A stretch of 64,000 nt of DNA from an uncultured Lysobacter sp. (GCA_946480055.1 CAMLID010000013.1:1-64000); one strand, 5' to 3'; counted from the first letter of the stretch, positions 34,259 through 42,788 are shown. Made by a program: numbers and translations. The notes: generated from the sequence alone by a model not told the origin.

Positions 34259-35620
34259 ATGAACGACAGCACATCCGCCAACGACGGCCGCCACGATTTC
34301 GACTTCTTCCATGGCCGTTGGACGATCCGCAACGAACGCCTGCGCGAGCGCCTGGTCGGCTCGACCGATTGGGAGGTGTTCGAGGCCAGCCAGAGCTGCG
34401 AGCCCATCCTCGGCGGCCTGGGCAACGTCGACGACTTCGTCACCGACTGGGGCCGCCCCGGCAGCGCCGAGAAGTTCCTCGGCATGACCCTGCGCCTGTT
34501 CAATCCGGAAACCCGGCAATGGAGCCTGTACTGGGCCGGCAACCACGACGGCGTGCTGGAACCGCCGGTGGTGGGCGCGTTCAAGGACGGCGTCGGCACC
34601 TTCGTCGGCGCGGCCGAGCACGAAGGCCGCCCGGTCCTGGCCAAGTTCACCTGGGACCAGATCAGCGCCAACGCCGCGCACTGGCACCAGGCCTTCTCCG
34701 CCGACGGCGGCAAGACCTGGGAAACCAACTGGCACATGTGGATGCGCCGGATCGACGAAAGCGGCCGCCTGGTCCACGACGACGCGGTGATCGAACTGCG
34801 CCAGTACACGATGAACCCGGGGCGGCGCGACGATCTGATCGGCCTGTTCGAACGCGAGTTCATCGAGACCCAGGAAGCGGTCGGCATCCACGTGATCGGT
34901 CAGTTCCGCGACCTCGACGGGCCCGACCGCTACGTCTGGGTGCGCGGTTTCCCGGGCATGCGCGAGCGCGCCGCGGCGCTGAACTCGTTCTACTTCGGGC
35001 CGGTCTGGCAGCGCCACCGCGAGGCCGCCAACGCGACCCTGCTCGACAACGACGACGTGCTGCTGCTCAAGCCCGCGCGCCCGGGTTCGGGCTTCCCGCC
35101 GGCGCCGGCAGCGCGCGCGCCGGTCGGCGCCACCCAGTTGCCCGAGGCGGTCTACGTCGCCGGCATCTGCTCGCTGAACGCGCCGGCCGAGGACGGTTTC
35201 GACGAGCTGTTCGAATCCGCGTTCGCGCCGCTGCTGCGCGCTTCGGGCGCGGAGCTGGTCGCGACCTACCTCACCGATCCCAGCGAAAACAGCTTCCCGC
35301 GCCTGCCCGTGCGCGAGGGCGAGCGGGTGTTCGTGTGGTTCGCGCGCTACGTTGACGAAGACCATTGGGCGAACGCGACGCGCGCGCTGAACCTGGATCC
35401 GCGCTGGCGCGACGTGCTGGTGGAAGCGATGTTGGGCGACCTGGCCGCGGCACCGGTGCTGCTGAGACTGGGCCCGGCGGCGCGCTCGGAGCTGACCGAC
35501 GTCGACGCGCCGCAGAAGGCCGCAGCGGCGGCGGTGGCCCGCGCCATGGCGATGGCCGCGGCGGTGGGCGACCCGCGCCACGGCCGCGATTCGGACGCGG
35601 AATTGGCGGTCGCGTCGTAA
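34259..35620 (+). CDS. DUF1579-like domain fused to NIPSNAP-type domain
   Basis: A 453-residue cytoplasmic protein. Residues 1-165 repeat the previous protein's domain (HDFDFFHGRWTIRNERLRER to GGKTWETNWHMWM). Residues ~180-280 match the NIPSNAP fold (VIELRQYTMNPGRRDDLIGLFE and YVWVRGFPGMRERAAALNSF). A second, diverged ferredoxin-like half follows to ~400. NIPSNAP domains are dimeric alpha-beta barrels found in degradative and stress proteins. The fusion order is unusual. No signal peptide is present, unlike the shorter paralogue. Function unknown. Confidence 0.75.
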   Translation: MNDSTSANDGRHDFDFFHGRWTIRNERLRERLVGSTDWEVFEASQSCEPILGGLGNVDDFVTDWGRPGSAEKFLGMTLRLFNPETRQWSLYWAGNHDGVLEPPVVGAFKDGVGTFVGAAEHEGRPVLAKFTWDQISANAAHWHQAFSADGGKTWETNWHMWMRRIDESGRLVHDDAVIELRQYTMNPGRRDDLIGLFEREFIETQEAVGIHVIGQFRDLDGPDRYVWVRGFPGMRERAAALNSFYFGPVWQRHREAANATLLDNDDVLLLKPARPGSGFPPAPAARAPVGATQLPEAVYVAGICSLNAPAEDGFDELFESAFAPLLRASGAELVATYLTDPSENSFPRLPVREGERVFVWFARYVDEDHWANATRALNLDPRWRDVLVEAMLGDLAAAPVLLRLGPAARSELTDVDAPQKAAAAAVARAMAMAAAVGDPRHGRDSDAELAVAS

Positions 35621-35797
35621 GGCGGGCGTCGGATCGCCGACTTCGAAGTGCGAGCCTCAGGGTTTCGTGCAGTAGCGCTCGGTGGTGCTTTTCAGGCGCT
35701 CGTGCCGATACGTGGCTCGTTCTGTCTTGCTGCCGGGTCCGCTCTCCCTGCATCGCGAGTACCGTTTCTTACACCTACGGCTCTCTCCGGCTTGGCC

Positions 35798-35833
35798 CCC
35801 TCTCCCGCTTGCGGGAGAGGGCTGGGGTGAGGG
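35798..35833. repeat. Dispersed hairpin repeat CCCTCTCCCGC-TT-GCGGGAGAGGG
   Basis: Perfect 11-base hairpin with a 2-base loop, followed by CTGGGGTGAGGG. Related copies occur at 37419-37442 and 55270-55290 / ~55440-55463. The 391-base gap 35621-36011 holds only this repeat, a GGCGGGCATCCAGCGACTTC fragment of another common repeat and no gene that I can support. The family is common in Xanthomonadaceae intergenic DNA. Confidence 0.7.
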
Positions 35834-36011
35834 AAAGCAGCGCCACTTAGCCCGCCATCTCCACAAAGGCGGGCATCCAGCGACTTCAGCGCCCTCTCTC
35901 GCCCCGCTCGACGAATCGCAGTCGCTCCCCTAGCCGACACCCGACAGCCACCGCCATGCCCCATTCCCCCGCCCGTGTTGAGCCTGGACCCGCGTCGCGG
36001 GATCATGCGGC

Positions 36012-36710
36012 ATGCGCCGCGCCGACCGATTGTTCTTGCTGATCCATGCCCTGCGCGGACGCCGCCAAGCGATCACCGCCCAGCAGCTCGCAAAGACGCT
36101 GGCGGTATCGCTGCGCACGGTCTATCGCGACGTCGCCGACCTGCAGCGCTCCGGCGTGCCGATCGAGGGCGAGGCCGGGGTCGGTTACGTGCTGCGCAAG
36201 GGTTCGGACATCCCGCCGCTGATGTTCAGTCCCGACGAGCTCGAAGCCCTGGTGGTCGGCACGCGCTTCGTGCGCGCCTTCGCGGGCGAACGCCTGGGCG
36301 AAAGCGCGACCGCGGCCCTGCTCAAGATCGAGGCGGTGCTGCCGCCGGAGCTCAAGGACCGCAGCCGGCGCACCCGCATCTTCGCGCCCCAACTCGGCGA
36401 CCGGATCGAGGCCAGCGGCCTGATCGACGCCCTGCATGCGGCGATTTCCGACCTGCGCGTGCTGCGCCTGCTCTACCGCGACGGCGAAGCGCGCGCCAGC
36501 CAGCGCGAGGTCGAACCGCTGTGCCTGTCGTTCTGGGGCGGCAGCTGGACCCTGGGTGCCTGGTGCCGCCTGCGCGGCGATTTCCGCAACTTCCGGCCCG
36601 ACCGCATCGTCGAGTACGCGGCCACCGGCGAGACCTTCGGCGACAGCCGCGAGCGCGGCCTCGACGCCTATCTGCGTTCGGTCGGCGCCAATCCTGCCGA
36701 CGTCCGTTGA
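36012..36710 (+). CDS. WYL-domain transcriptional regulator (YafY/DeoR-like)
   Basis: A 232-residue regulator with an N-terminal winged HTH (MRRADRLFLLIHALRG, ITAQQLAKTLAVSLRTVYRD) and a WYL ligand-sensing domain (LRLLYRDGEARASQREVEPL, LGAWCRLRGDFRNFRPDRI). WYL regulators respond to nucleotides or nucleic acids. The target is unknown, as neither neighbour is obviously controlled. It stands alone between two repeat-containing gaps. Confidence 0.9.
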   Translation: MRRADRLFLLIHALRGRRQAITAQQLAKTLAVSLRTVYRDVADLQRSGVPIEGEAGVGYVLRKGSDIPPLMFSPDELEALVVGTRFVRAFAGERLGESATAALLKIEAVLPPELKDRSRRTRIFAPQLGDRIEASGLIDALHAAISDLRVLRLLYRDGEARASQREVEPLCLSFWGGSWTLGAWCRLRGDFRNFRPDRIVEYAATGETFGDSRERGLDAYLRSVGANPADVR

Positions 36711-36866
36711 ACCGCAGGGCGCGCGCGACGAGCGCGTGACGACGGTCGTCGCGGCGCATTCGGACCGCCTTCGCGGTGCCATTCCTGCTGCGGCGCGGCG
36801 CGTTCTCGACCCGATTTCGAGCCGTTTCGCACCCGCGTCGGCGACCGCTCGGGCGCGCAAGTGAAA

Positions 36867-36923
36867 AAAAAGCGCTTTTTCCGCCATTCGGCGCTTGGCG
36901 CGGCCGCCGTGTTGTCCTACATT
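36867..36923 (+). promoter_or_regulatory. Palindrome and sigma-70 promoter of the HU-like gene
   Basis: A perfect 14-base palindrome AAAAAGCGCTTTTT (36867-36880), extended by a further A-run, lies directly upstream of TTGGCG (36895-36900) and, after 17 bases, TACATT (36918-36923). It could be an intrinsic hairpin from upstream, an A/T-rich UP-like element or a regulator site. The promoter would give a leader of about 60 bases to the ATG at 36987. Confidence 0.6.
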
Positions 36924-36986
36924 CCGCCTTGCCGAAGGGGTTTCCTGGCAAACCATCCATTCATCGAGCATCACCGGGACAATTAA

Positions 36987-37373
36987 ATGGCGACGAAGAA
37001 GAAAGTTGTAGCGAAGAAGAAGGCGGCTCCGAAGGCTGCCGCCAAGCCGGCCGCTCCGAAGCCGATCAAGGAAGCGCTGAGCAAGTCGGGCCTGGTCGCC
37101 CACTTGGCCGAAACCACGGGTGTGGTCGCCAAGGACATCCGCTCGGTGCTGTCGGCGCTGGAAGGCGCTGTGCACGCGTCGATCAGCAAGAAGGGCGCGG
37201 GTGCGTTCACTCTGCCGGGTCTGCTGAAGATCACGGCCGTCAACGTGCCGGCCAAGCCGAAGCGCAAGGGCATCAACCCCTTCACCAAGGAAGAGCAGTG
37301 GTTCGCTGCGAAGCCGGCGTCGGTGAAGGTCAAGGTGCGTCCGCTGAAGAAGCTCAAGGACGCCGCGGCCTGA
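36987..37373 (+). CDS. HU-family histone-like protein with Lys/Ala-rich tail
   Basis: A 128-residue nucleoid protein. Residues 1-28 are a Lys/Ala/Pro-rich extension (MATKKKVVAKKKAAPKAAAK), followed by an HU-type domain: IKEALSKSGLVAHLAETTGV, a central SALEGAVHASISKKGAGAF helix-to-strand turn, then the beta-arm part (LLKITAVNVPAKPKRKGINP). It binds DNA without strong sequence preference. The extended tail is like eukaryotic H1-type or Bdellovibrio/Xanthomonas tailed HU proteins. Codon use (many GTC/AAG, strong promoter) suggests high expression. Confidence 0.9.
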   Translation: MATKKKVVAKKKAAPKAAAKPAAPKPIKEALSKSGLVAHLAETTGVVAKDIRSVLSALEGAVHASISKKGAGAFTLPGLLKITAVNVPAKPKRKGINPFTKEEQWFAAKPASVKVKVRPLKKLKDAAA

Positions 37374-37418
37374 TCGCCCGTCTCGCGGAGCGCGGCCCCG
37401 CGCCGCCTCCGCACACCG

Positions 37419-37442
37419 CCCTCTCTCGTTCGCGGGAGAGGG
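37419..37442. repeat. Dispersed hairpin repeat, CCCTCTC...GAGAGGG
   Basis: CCCTCTC (37419-37425) and GAGAGGG (37436-37442) form the same stem as the 35798 repeat with a less perfect middle. It lies just after the HU gene and could stop transcription between the convergent HU and LuxR-type regulator genes. Confidence 0.5.
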
Positions 37443-37460
37443 TTGTGGTCGCCACGCCGA

Positions 37461-37482
37461 CCCGGGCCCGGGCCCGGGCCCG
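37461..37482. repeat. CCCGGG tandem repeat
   Basis: Perfect 6-base repeat CCCGGG, about 3.7 copies, in non-coding DNA between convergent genes. It is fully self-complementary and probably length-variable. Confidence 0.7.
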
Positions 37483-37489
37483 AGAATCC

Positions 37490-37549
37490 GTACCCGTCGA
37501 GCCTGTACTTATCGAGTTCGTATCTTTCGAGTTCGTACCCATCGGGCTT
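37490..37549. repeat. Four 15-base tandem repeats, consensus GTAC-CATCGAGTTC
   Basis: Four imperfect 15-base units in a row: 37490-37504, 37505-37519, 37520-37534 and 37535-37549, each GTAxxxxTCGxGxxx. They follow the CCCGGG repeat. No gene is supported across them; the only open frame spanning them has no other coding signs. Confidence 0.7.
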
Positions 37550-37615
37550 GCACCAGCCAGCCGTTTGCCGGCCCGGCTCATCGCAGCGCCGCTCTTCGGC
37601 CGCGCCGACGCAGCC

Positions 37616-38248
37616 TCAGATCACCCGTAGCGTGATCGCCTTCAGCACCGCACGCGTGCGGTCGCGGGTGTCCAGCTTCTCCAGGATCACCGACACGTAA
37701 TTCTTGACCGTGCCCTCGGCCAGGAACATCGCGCGTGCGATTTCCTTGTTCGAATAGCCGCCGGCCATCAGCCGCAGCACCGAGACTTCGCGCTCGGTGA
37801 ACAGCGCGCGCGGCGCGTCGTCGGCGTGGTAGCGGTAACGCGCGCGCACCGGTTCGGTGCTGACCGGCTGCAGCAGGGTGTCGCCGGCGGCCACGCGCAC
37901 GATCGCGTCGTACAGATCCTCCGGCGCGGCGTCCTTGAGCAGGAAGCCCTGTGCGCCGGCCTCGGTCGCGCGCAGCAGCAGGTCGCCGTCGTCGAAGGTG
38001 GTCAGCAGCAGTACCGGGGTGCGGTCGCCGCGTTCGCGCAGCCGCGCCAGCGCCTCGATCCCGTCCAGCCCGGGCATGCGGATATCGCTGAGCACCACGT
38101 CGACCGGCGTTTCCTGCAGGCGGTCCAGCAGCACCTGGCCGTCGTCGGCCTCGAACGCGATGCTCACGCCCTGCAGCTCCAGCAAGGCGCGCAGACCGGC
38201 GCGGACCAGGGCCTGATCGTCGGCCAGGGCGATCCGCGGCGGGCTCAT
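37616..38248 (-). CDS. LuxR/NarL-type response regulator
   Basis: A 210-residue regulator: receiver with DD in IALADDQAL, phosphoacceptor Asp55 in DVVLSDIRMPG and lysine in GFLLKDAAPEDL, then a LuxR helix-turn-helix (LFTEREVSVLRLMAGGYSNK, AEGTVKNYVSVILEKL). The closest style is DesR/DegU. It is translationally coupled (ATGA overlap at 38245-38248) to the DesK-like kinase encoded upstream. The target genes are unknown. Confidence 0.93.
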   Translation of the reverse strand: MSPPRIALADDQALVRAGLRALLELQGVSIAFEADDGQVLLDRLQETPVDVVLSDIRMPGLDGIEALARLRERGDRTPVLLLTTFDDGDLLLRATEAGAQGFLLKDAAPEDLYDAIVRVAAGDTLLQPVSTEPVRARYRYHADDAPRALFTEREVSVLRLMAGGYSNKEIARAMFLAEGTVKNYVSVILEKLDTRDRTRAVLKAITLRVI

Positions 38249-39381
38249 GCGGGCAGCTCCGCGTCGATCCGCAGCGCGCCGCGCAGCGTGGTCTGCAGTA
38301 CCAGGGTGCCGCCGGCCGCGGTCACGCGCTCGCGCATTCCGGCCAGGCCGTTGCCCTCGCACAGCGTGCCGCGCAGGCGGCCGTCGTCCTCGACGCCGAC
38401 CCGCAGCCGCTTGCCGTCGCGCACGATCGTCACCCGCACGTGCTCGGCGTCGGCATGGCGGGCGCTGTTGGTCAGCGCTTCCTGGACCAGGCGCAGGATG
38501 GTCTCGGCGATGGCCGGATCGGTGAGGTGGACATCGTCGGCGATGCTCAGTTCCAGGCGCGGGCGCGGCAGCGGTGCGGCCAGCGCGCGCAGGGCCACGC
38601 CCAGGTCCAGCCCGCGCGTGTCGCGCAGGGCCTGGACCACGTTGCGGATGTCGCCCAGCAGTTCTGTCGACAGGCGCTGCGCGATCGCGATTTCGGAGCG
38701 CTTGGCGTAGTCCGGATCGGCGGCGAGCGCGCGCAGGTTCAAGGTCATGGCGGTGAGTTTATGCCCGGCGACGTCGTGCAGCTCCCGCGCCACCCGCAGG
38801 CGCTCGGCGTCGCGCGCGCTGTCGGCCAGCAAGGCGCGCGTGGCCAGCAGATCGGCGTTGACGCGCGACAGCTGGTCGCGGGCCTCCTCGGCGCGGCGCG
38901 CGTAGTGCGCGATCAGGGACGAGAAGGCCTGGAAGCCGGCGAAGATCAGCACCACGATCAGGGCCGAGTTGTGGCCCGATGCGCGCAGCACCAGGTACAG
39001 GGCCAGATCGATCAGCAGCGTCGCCGTCAGCGTGACCCGCGCCGGGTAGATCATCGCCAGCTGCGCCGACAGGATCACCAGCAACGCCGGCGCGGTGCCG
39101 CCGCGCGGCGCCGTCCAGGTCACCGCCAGCGCGCAGACCGCTTCGGCCACCAGCAGCAGCGCGGTCGCCACGCGTCGGTTGCGCGGCACGAAATCGCCGA
39201 TCAGGAAGGCCAGGCCGAAACCCGCCATCGCCAGCCACTGCCAGAGTCCGTCGCCGGCGTTGTCGTAACGCAACGACAGCGCCACCGCCAGCCAGGTCAG
39301 CAAGGCAGGCAGGTTGAGGGGCTGGAAGATCACGCGCAGGAACGCGTTGCCCAGGATCACTCGTTCGAATAGCGACTTCAT
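38245..39381 (-). CDS. DesK-like sensor histidine kinase
   Basis: A 378-residue kinase with an N-terminal region of about five or six membrane segments (LTWLAVALSLRYD, WLAMAGFGLAFLIGDF, ALLLVAEAVCALAVTW and others), then the HisKA_3 motif (RVARELHDVAGHKLTAMTL) and an HATPase domain (ILRLVQEALTNSARHADA, GNGLAGMRERVTA). This plan is that of DesK, which senses membrane fluidity; the signal here is unproved. Start at the ATG 39381. It is divergent from the membrane protein gene at 39527. Confidence 0.91.
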   Translation of the reverse strand: MKSLFERVILGNAFLRVIFQPLNLPALLTWLAVALSLRYDNAGDGLWQWLAMAGFGLAFLIGDFVPRNRRVATALLLVAEAVCALAVTWTAPRGGTAPALLVILSAQLAMIYPARVTLTATLLIDLALYLVLRASGHNSALIVVLIFAGFQAFSSLIAHYARRAEEARDQLSRVNADLLATRALLADSARDAERLRVARELHDVAGHKLTAMTLNLRALAADPDYAKRSEIAIAQRLSTELLGDIRNVVQALRDTRGLDLGVALRALAAPLPRPRLELSIADDVHLTDPAIAETILRLVQEALTNSARHADAEHVRVTIVRDGKRLRVGVEDDGRLRGTLCEGNGLAGMRERVTAAGGTLVLQTTLRGALRIDAELPA

Positions 39382-39526
39382 GGAGCCATGCTGCGGGCGC
39401 CCGCGGCCGCTGGCAATGCCCGTTCGGCGAAAGGTGACTTCCGGCAGGTCGCGGCGGTGACCGCCGACACTGCGCTGCGCGGCGGCGGGAGCGGAGGCTG
39501 TGCGAAACCGCCAAGGAGCCGCTGTC

Positions 39527-40252
39527 ATGACTGCTTACTCGATGCTGGTGGCCGCGCACGGAACCATAGGCGTGGTCGCGCTGGGCACGTTCTGGGCCGC
39601 CGCCGCGCTGCGCAAGGGCAGCCCGCTGCATCGCCGTTTCGGCCAGGTCTATCTGCTGGCGATGCTGGGCATCCTGATCACCGCGGTGCCGATGACCGTG
39701 GTGCGCTACCTGCAGGGACAGCTCTATATCGCGGTGTTCCTGGGATATCTGGTGGCGATCACCGCCAACGGCGTCTGGGCCGCGTGGCGCGCGATCCGCG
39801 ACAAGCACGACGTCGTGCGCTACACCGGACCGGTGTACGTCGCCTCCGGCGTGGTGGCGCTGCTGGCCGGCCTGGGCGTGCTCGCGCTGGGCGTGCGCGA
39901 CGGCTCGCCGTTGTTCATCGGCTTCTCTTCGATCGGCCTGTTCATCGGCTACGACACGCTCAAGAAGCGCTGGCATCGCCAGCAGCTGGCCGCGCGCCCG
40001 CGCTGGTGGATGATCGAGCACTACAGCGCGATGCTGGGCAACGGCATCGCCACTCACGTCGCCTTCCTGGCGATCGGCCTGCCGCGCCTGCTGCCGGCAG
40101 CGGACGGCGTGGCGCTGCACTACTTCGCTTGGTTCGGGCCGCTGGTCGCGGCGGTGATCGCCAAGCTGTGGCTGGACCGCAAGCATGCGCAGCGCAAACC
40201 CGCCGCTGCGTCGGGTACCGCGATCGCGGCCGCAAGTTCGCGCCCGGCGTGA
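39527..40252 (+). CDS. Polytopic membrane protein, DUF2306-like
   Basis: A 241-residue protein with about seven membrane segments (MLVAAHGTIGVVALGTFWAA, then LHRRFGQVYLLAMLGILITA, ASGVVALLAGLGVLALGV and others). Conserved-looking histidines and PLHRRFGQVYLL suggest a DUF2306-type family, whose members may be haem- or redox-linked membrane proteins; confidence in that family is moderate. ATG at 39527 preceded by AAGGAG. It is divergent from the DesK-like kinase gene, with ~145 bases between. Confidence 0.72.
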   Translation: MTAYSMLVAAHGTIGVVALGTFWAAAALRKGSPLHRRFGQVYLLAMLGILITAVPMTVVRYLQGQLYIAVFLGYLVAITANGVWAAWRAIRDKHDVVRYTGPVYVASGVVALLAGLGVLALGVRDGSPLFIGFSSIGLFIGYDTLKKRWHRQQLAARPRWWMIEHYSAMLGNGIATHVAFLAIGLPRLLPAADGVALHYFAWFGPLVAAVIAKLWLDRKHAQRKPAAASGTAIAAASSRPA

Positions 40253-40395
40253 TCGCGGCCACGGCGACGACATTCCGTTCGGCTATGAGCACCTGAGTTT
40301 TGGTTGGGTAGTGCCCGCGCGAAAATAACCGCCGCTTTACCAACGCCCGCATGCGATCCACTAGAACGGAGCCTCATCTTCAGTGAGGCGATCGC

Positions 40396-41784
40396 ATGCG
40401 GATCACGATCATAGGCGCCGGCTTCAGCGGCAGCGCCCTGGCGACCGAGCTGGCGGCTCAGGCCGGTCCGGGCATCGACATCACCCTGGTCGGCGTGGCC
40501 GAAAGCTACGGGCGTGGCGTGGCCTACGGCGAAGCGCGGCCCGAACACCTGCTCAACGTGCGCGCCCGCGATCTGGGCGCGAGCCTGGACTACCCGGCCG
40601 AGTTCGCCGACTGGCTCAATCTCACCGAACGCGCGCGCCAGAGCTTCCTGCCACGGCTGCTGTACGGCGAATACCTGCATGCGCGCCTGCGCTCGGCCGC
40701 CGAGGCCAGCGTCGCCGCGCTGCACTTCGTCGAACAGGAGGCGATCGCGGTCGAACGCAGCCCCGGCGGTTTCCGCGTCCACCTGGCCGACGGCAGCGAC
40801 TTCTTCAGCGAGCGCGTGGTCTTGACCCTGGGCGCGTTGCCGCCGCAGCCGTTGGCCGGCGTCGGGCCGCGGCTGGCGGTGCACAGCAGCTACCTGGGCT
40901 GGCCGTGGCAGGACGGCGCGATCGACCGGATCGCGCCGGACGCGCGCCTGCTGGTGGTCGGCACCGGCCTGACCATGGCCGACGTGGTCGCGACCCTGCG
41001 CCGACGCGGCCACACCGGGCCGATCGCGGCGCTATCGCGGCACGGCCAGCTATCGCGGCGCCATCTGGACGAAGCCAGCGCGCCGATCGCATTGCCGCCG
41101 ACCGTGCTGCAGGCCTTGAACGCGCACGACCTGGGCCAATTGCTGCGCTCGATGCGCATGCTGCTGCCGATCGTGTCCGACTGGCGCAGTCTGGTCGATG
41201 CGCTGCGGCCCTACCTGCAGGGCTTCTGGCGCGGCCTGCCGGAACCGCAGCGCGCGCGCTTCCTGCGCCACCTGCGTTCGTACTGGGAGAGCGTGCGCCA
41301 CCGCCTCGCACCGCAGGTCGCGGCCGAACTCGACGCGCTGCAGGTCAGCGGCCAGCTCACGGTGCGCGCGGGGCGCCTGCTGCGCGCGCGCCGCGGCGCC
41401 GACGCGGTCGAGGCGCTGATCCGCGAGCGCGGCCAGACCCAGGTCCGCAGCGAGTCCTACGACGTGCTGATCCGCGCCACCGGCTTCGACACCGACATCG
41501 AACGCACCACGCATCCCTTGATCGCGCACCTGCGCGAATCCGGACTGATCACCGCCGATCCGCTCGGCCTGGGCCTGAACGCCTCCGACCGCTACGAGGC
41601 CTTGGACGCGAACGGCGCGCCGGTGCGAGGCCTGTACTGCCTGGGGCCGTTGCTGCGCGGGCGGCTGTGGGAGATCACCGCGGTGCCGGAGTTGCGCGTG
41701 GCCGCACGCGCACTGGCGCGGCAGCTGGCGGCGGCGTCCGCGCAAGCCGCCGCGGTGCCAGCGGCCTTGGTCGCGCGGGCCTGA
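40396..41784 (+). CDS. FAD/NAD(P)-binding oxidoreductase-like protein
   Basis: A 462-residue protein beginning with the dinucleotide-binding motif MRITIIGAGFSGSALATELA and GRGVAYGEARPEHLLNVRAR, the signature of the FAD-NAD(P)-binding (NAD_binding_9) family. A second Rossmann motif is in LLVVGTGLTMADVVATLRRRG, and ATGFDTDIERTTHPLI is near the C-terminus. Such proteins are flavoenzymes of unknown substrate, occasionally hydroxylases for siderophores or amines. It is followed by a bidirectional hairpin and convergent phhA. Confidence 0.85.
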   Translation: MRITIIGAGFSGSALATELAAQAGPGIDITLVGVAESYGRGVAYGEARPEHLLNVRARDLGASLDYPAEFADWLNLTERARQSFLPRLLYGEYLHARLRSAAEASVAALHFVEQEAIAVERSPGGFRVHLADGSDFFSERVVLTLGALPPQPLAGVGPRLAVHSSYLGWPWQDGAIDRIAPDARLLVVGTGLTMADVVATLRRRGHTGPIAALSRHGQLSRRHLDEASAPIALPPTVLQALNAHDLGQLLRSMRMLLPIVSDWRSLVDALRPYLQGFWRGLPEPQRARFLRHLRSYWESVRHRLAPQVAAELDALQVSGQLTVRAGRLLRARRGADAVEALIRERGQTQVRSESYDVLIRATGFDTDIERTTHPLIAHLRESGLITADPLGLGLNASDRYEALDANGAPVRGLYCLGPLLRGRLWEITAVPELRVAARALARQLAAASAQAAAVPAALVARA

Positions 41785-41791
41785 AGCTCGG

Positions 41792-41811
41792 CGCCCGCCA
41801 CACGGCGGGCG
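41792..41811. terminator. Bidirectional hairpin between convergent genes
   Basis: CGCCCGCC (41792-41799) pairs perfectly with GGCGGGCG (41804-41811) across an ACAC loop, in the 31 bases between the stop codons of the flavoprotein and phhA. No T-run flanks it, so termination would not be classical. Confidence 0.45.
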
Positions 41812-41815
41812 TCGC

Positions 41816-42709
41816 TCAGACGTCGCCGTCGTTGAGCCAGCCCTCGCCGGTGCCGCGGTGGTAGACGGTATCGCCGGCGAGCACGTCGCCGGCCGGCACC
41901 GAGCCCTGCTCGGCAAGCCGGGTGTAGAGCGGGGTGAAGTCCGGCGCGGTCGCGTCCATCAGCTGTTCGAAGCTGTCGATCACGAAGTAGGTCTTCTGGT
42001 AGGTGTCGATGCGGTAGCGCGTGCGCATGATCCGCTCCAGATCGAAACCGATGCGGTTGGGCGCGTCCGAATCCAGGCAGTAGATCGACTCGCCCTTGGA
42101 CGAAACGATGCCACTGCCGTAGATGCGCAGGCCGTCGGCCTGCTTGATCAGGCCGAATTCCACCGTGTACCAGTACAGCCGGGTCAGGTTGACCAGGGCC
42201 TCGGGGCCGATCGCGTGCGCTTTGACGCCGCCGCGGCCGTAGGCCTGCATGTAGTCGGCGAACACCGGGTTCATAAGCAGCGGCACGTGACCGAACAGGT
42301 CGTGGAACAGGTCGGGCTCGCTGAGGTAGTCGATCTGCTCGGGCTTGCGGATCCACCAGGTCACCGGGAAGCGGCGGTTGGCCAGGTGATCGAAGAAGGT
42401 CAGCTCCGGCAGCAGACCCTCGACGCCGACCAGCTCCCAGCCGGTGGCCGCACGCAGCACGGCGTTGAGGTCGTCGAACTTGGGAATGCGGTCGGGCGTC
42501 ATGTGCATGGCGCGCTGCGCGATCAGGAATTCGTCGCTGGCGCGGCCGACCAGCACTTGCTGCTGGCGCTCGAACAGCTGCGCCCACACCGCATGGTCGC
42601 TGGCGGTATACGTCGACCACGGCTGCTCCACCACGGCGGTCGTGTAGACCGGCACGTAGCCCTTGTCGGTGAGCTGGTGTTCGACGCGCTGCGGCGTGGT
42701 GGCGTTCAT
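41816..42709 (-). CDS. phhA: Phenylalanine 4-monooxygenase
   Basis: A 297-residue pterin-dependent, iron-containing hydroxylase turning phenylalanine into tyrosine. The iron ligands are in LFHDLFGHVPLL (H-x4-H) and the Glu of YWYTVEFGLIKQ; GWELVGVEGLLP and FFDHLANRRFPVTWWIRKPEQIDY-type sequence are also typical. Start at the ATG 42709. It is divergent from an Lrp-type regulator gene, and two inverted repeats lie in the 123 bases between, so regulation by phenylalanine or a related amino acid is likely. Confidence 0.95.
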   Translation of the reverse strand: MNATTPQRVEHQLTDKGYVPVYTTAVVEQPWSTYTASDHAVWAQLFERQQQVLVGRASDEFLIAQRAMHMTPDRIPKFDDLNAVLRAATGWELVGVEGLLPELTFFDHLANRRFPVTWWIRKPEQIDYLSEPDLFHDLFGHVPLLMNPVFADYMQAYGRGGVKAHAIGPEALVNLTRLYWYTVEFGLIKQADGLRIYGSGIVSSKGESIYCLDSDAPNRIGFDLERIMRTRYRIDTYQKTYFVIDSFEQLMDATAPDFTPLYTRLAEQGSVPAGDVLAGDTVYHRGTGEGWLNDGDV

Positions 42710-42752
42710 GGCGGCGTTTCCTGGTTGATCCGTGACTGTATCGCCGGATACG

Positions 42753-42767
42753 CGCAAGAAGCTTGCG
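42753..42767. promoter_or_regulatory. Inverted repeat CGCAAG-AAG-CTTGCG
   Basis: Perfect 6-base arms in the phhA-lrp intergenic region, 44 bases upstream of phhA. It shares the TTGCG/CGCAA half-site with the larger repeat at 42789-42811. Candidate Lrp-type operator. Confidence 0.5.
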
Positions 42768-42788
42768 TTGTTGCGTCGAAACTCGGTT

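Noticed and set aside
37386..37460. Possible small RNA after the HU gene
   Set aside because: Only the dispersed hairpin repeat is seen; no promoter and no independent stem structure.
37490..37549. Regular direct repeats that might be a CRISPR array
   Set aside because: Units are 15 bases, contiguous without spacers, and imperfect; no cas genes nearby.
36776..37630. Frame running through the HU gene and the 15-base repeats
   Set aside because: It overlaps HU in another frame and its extension is encoded by simple repeats; no coding signature.
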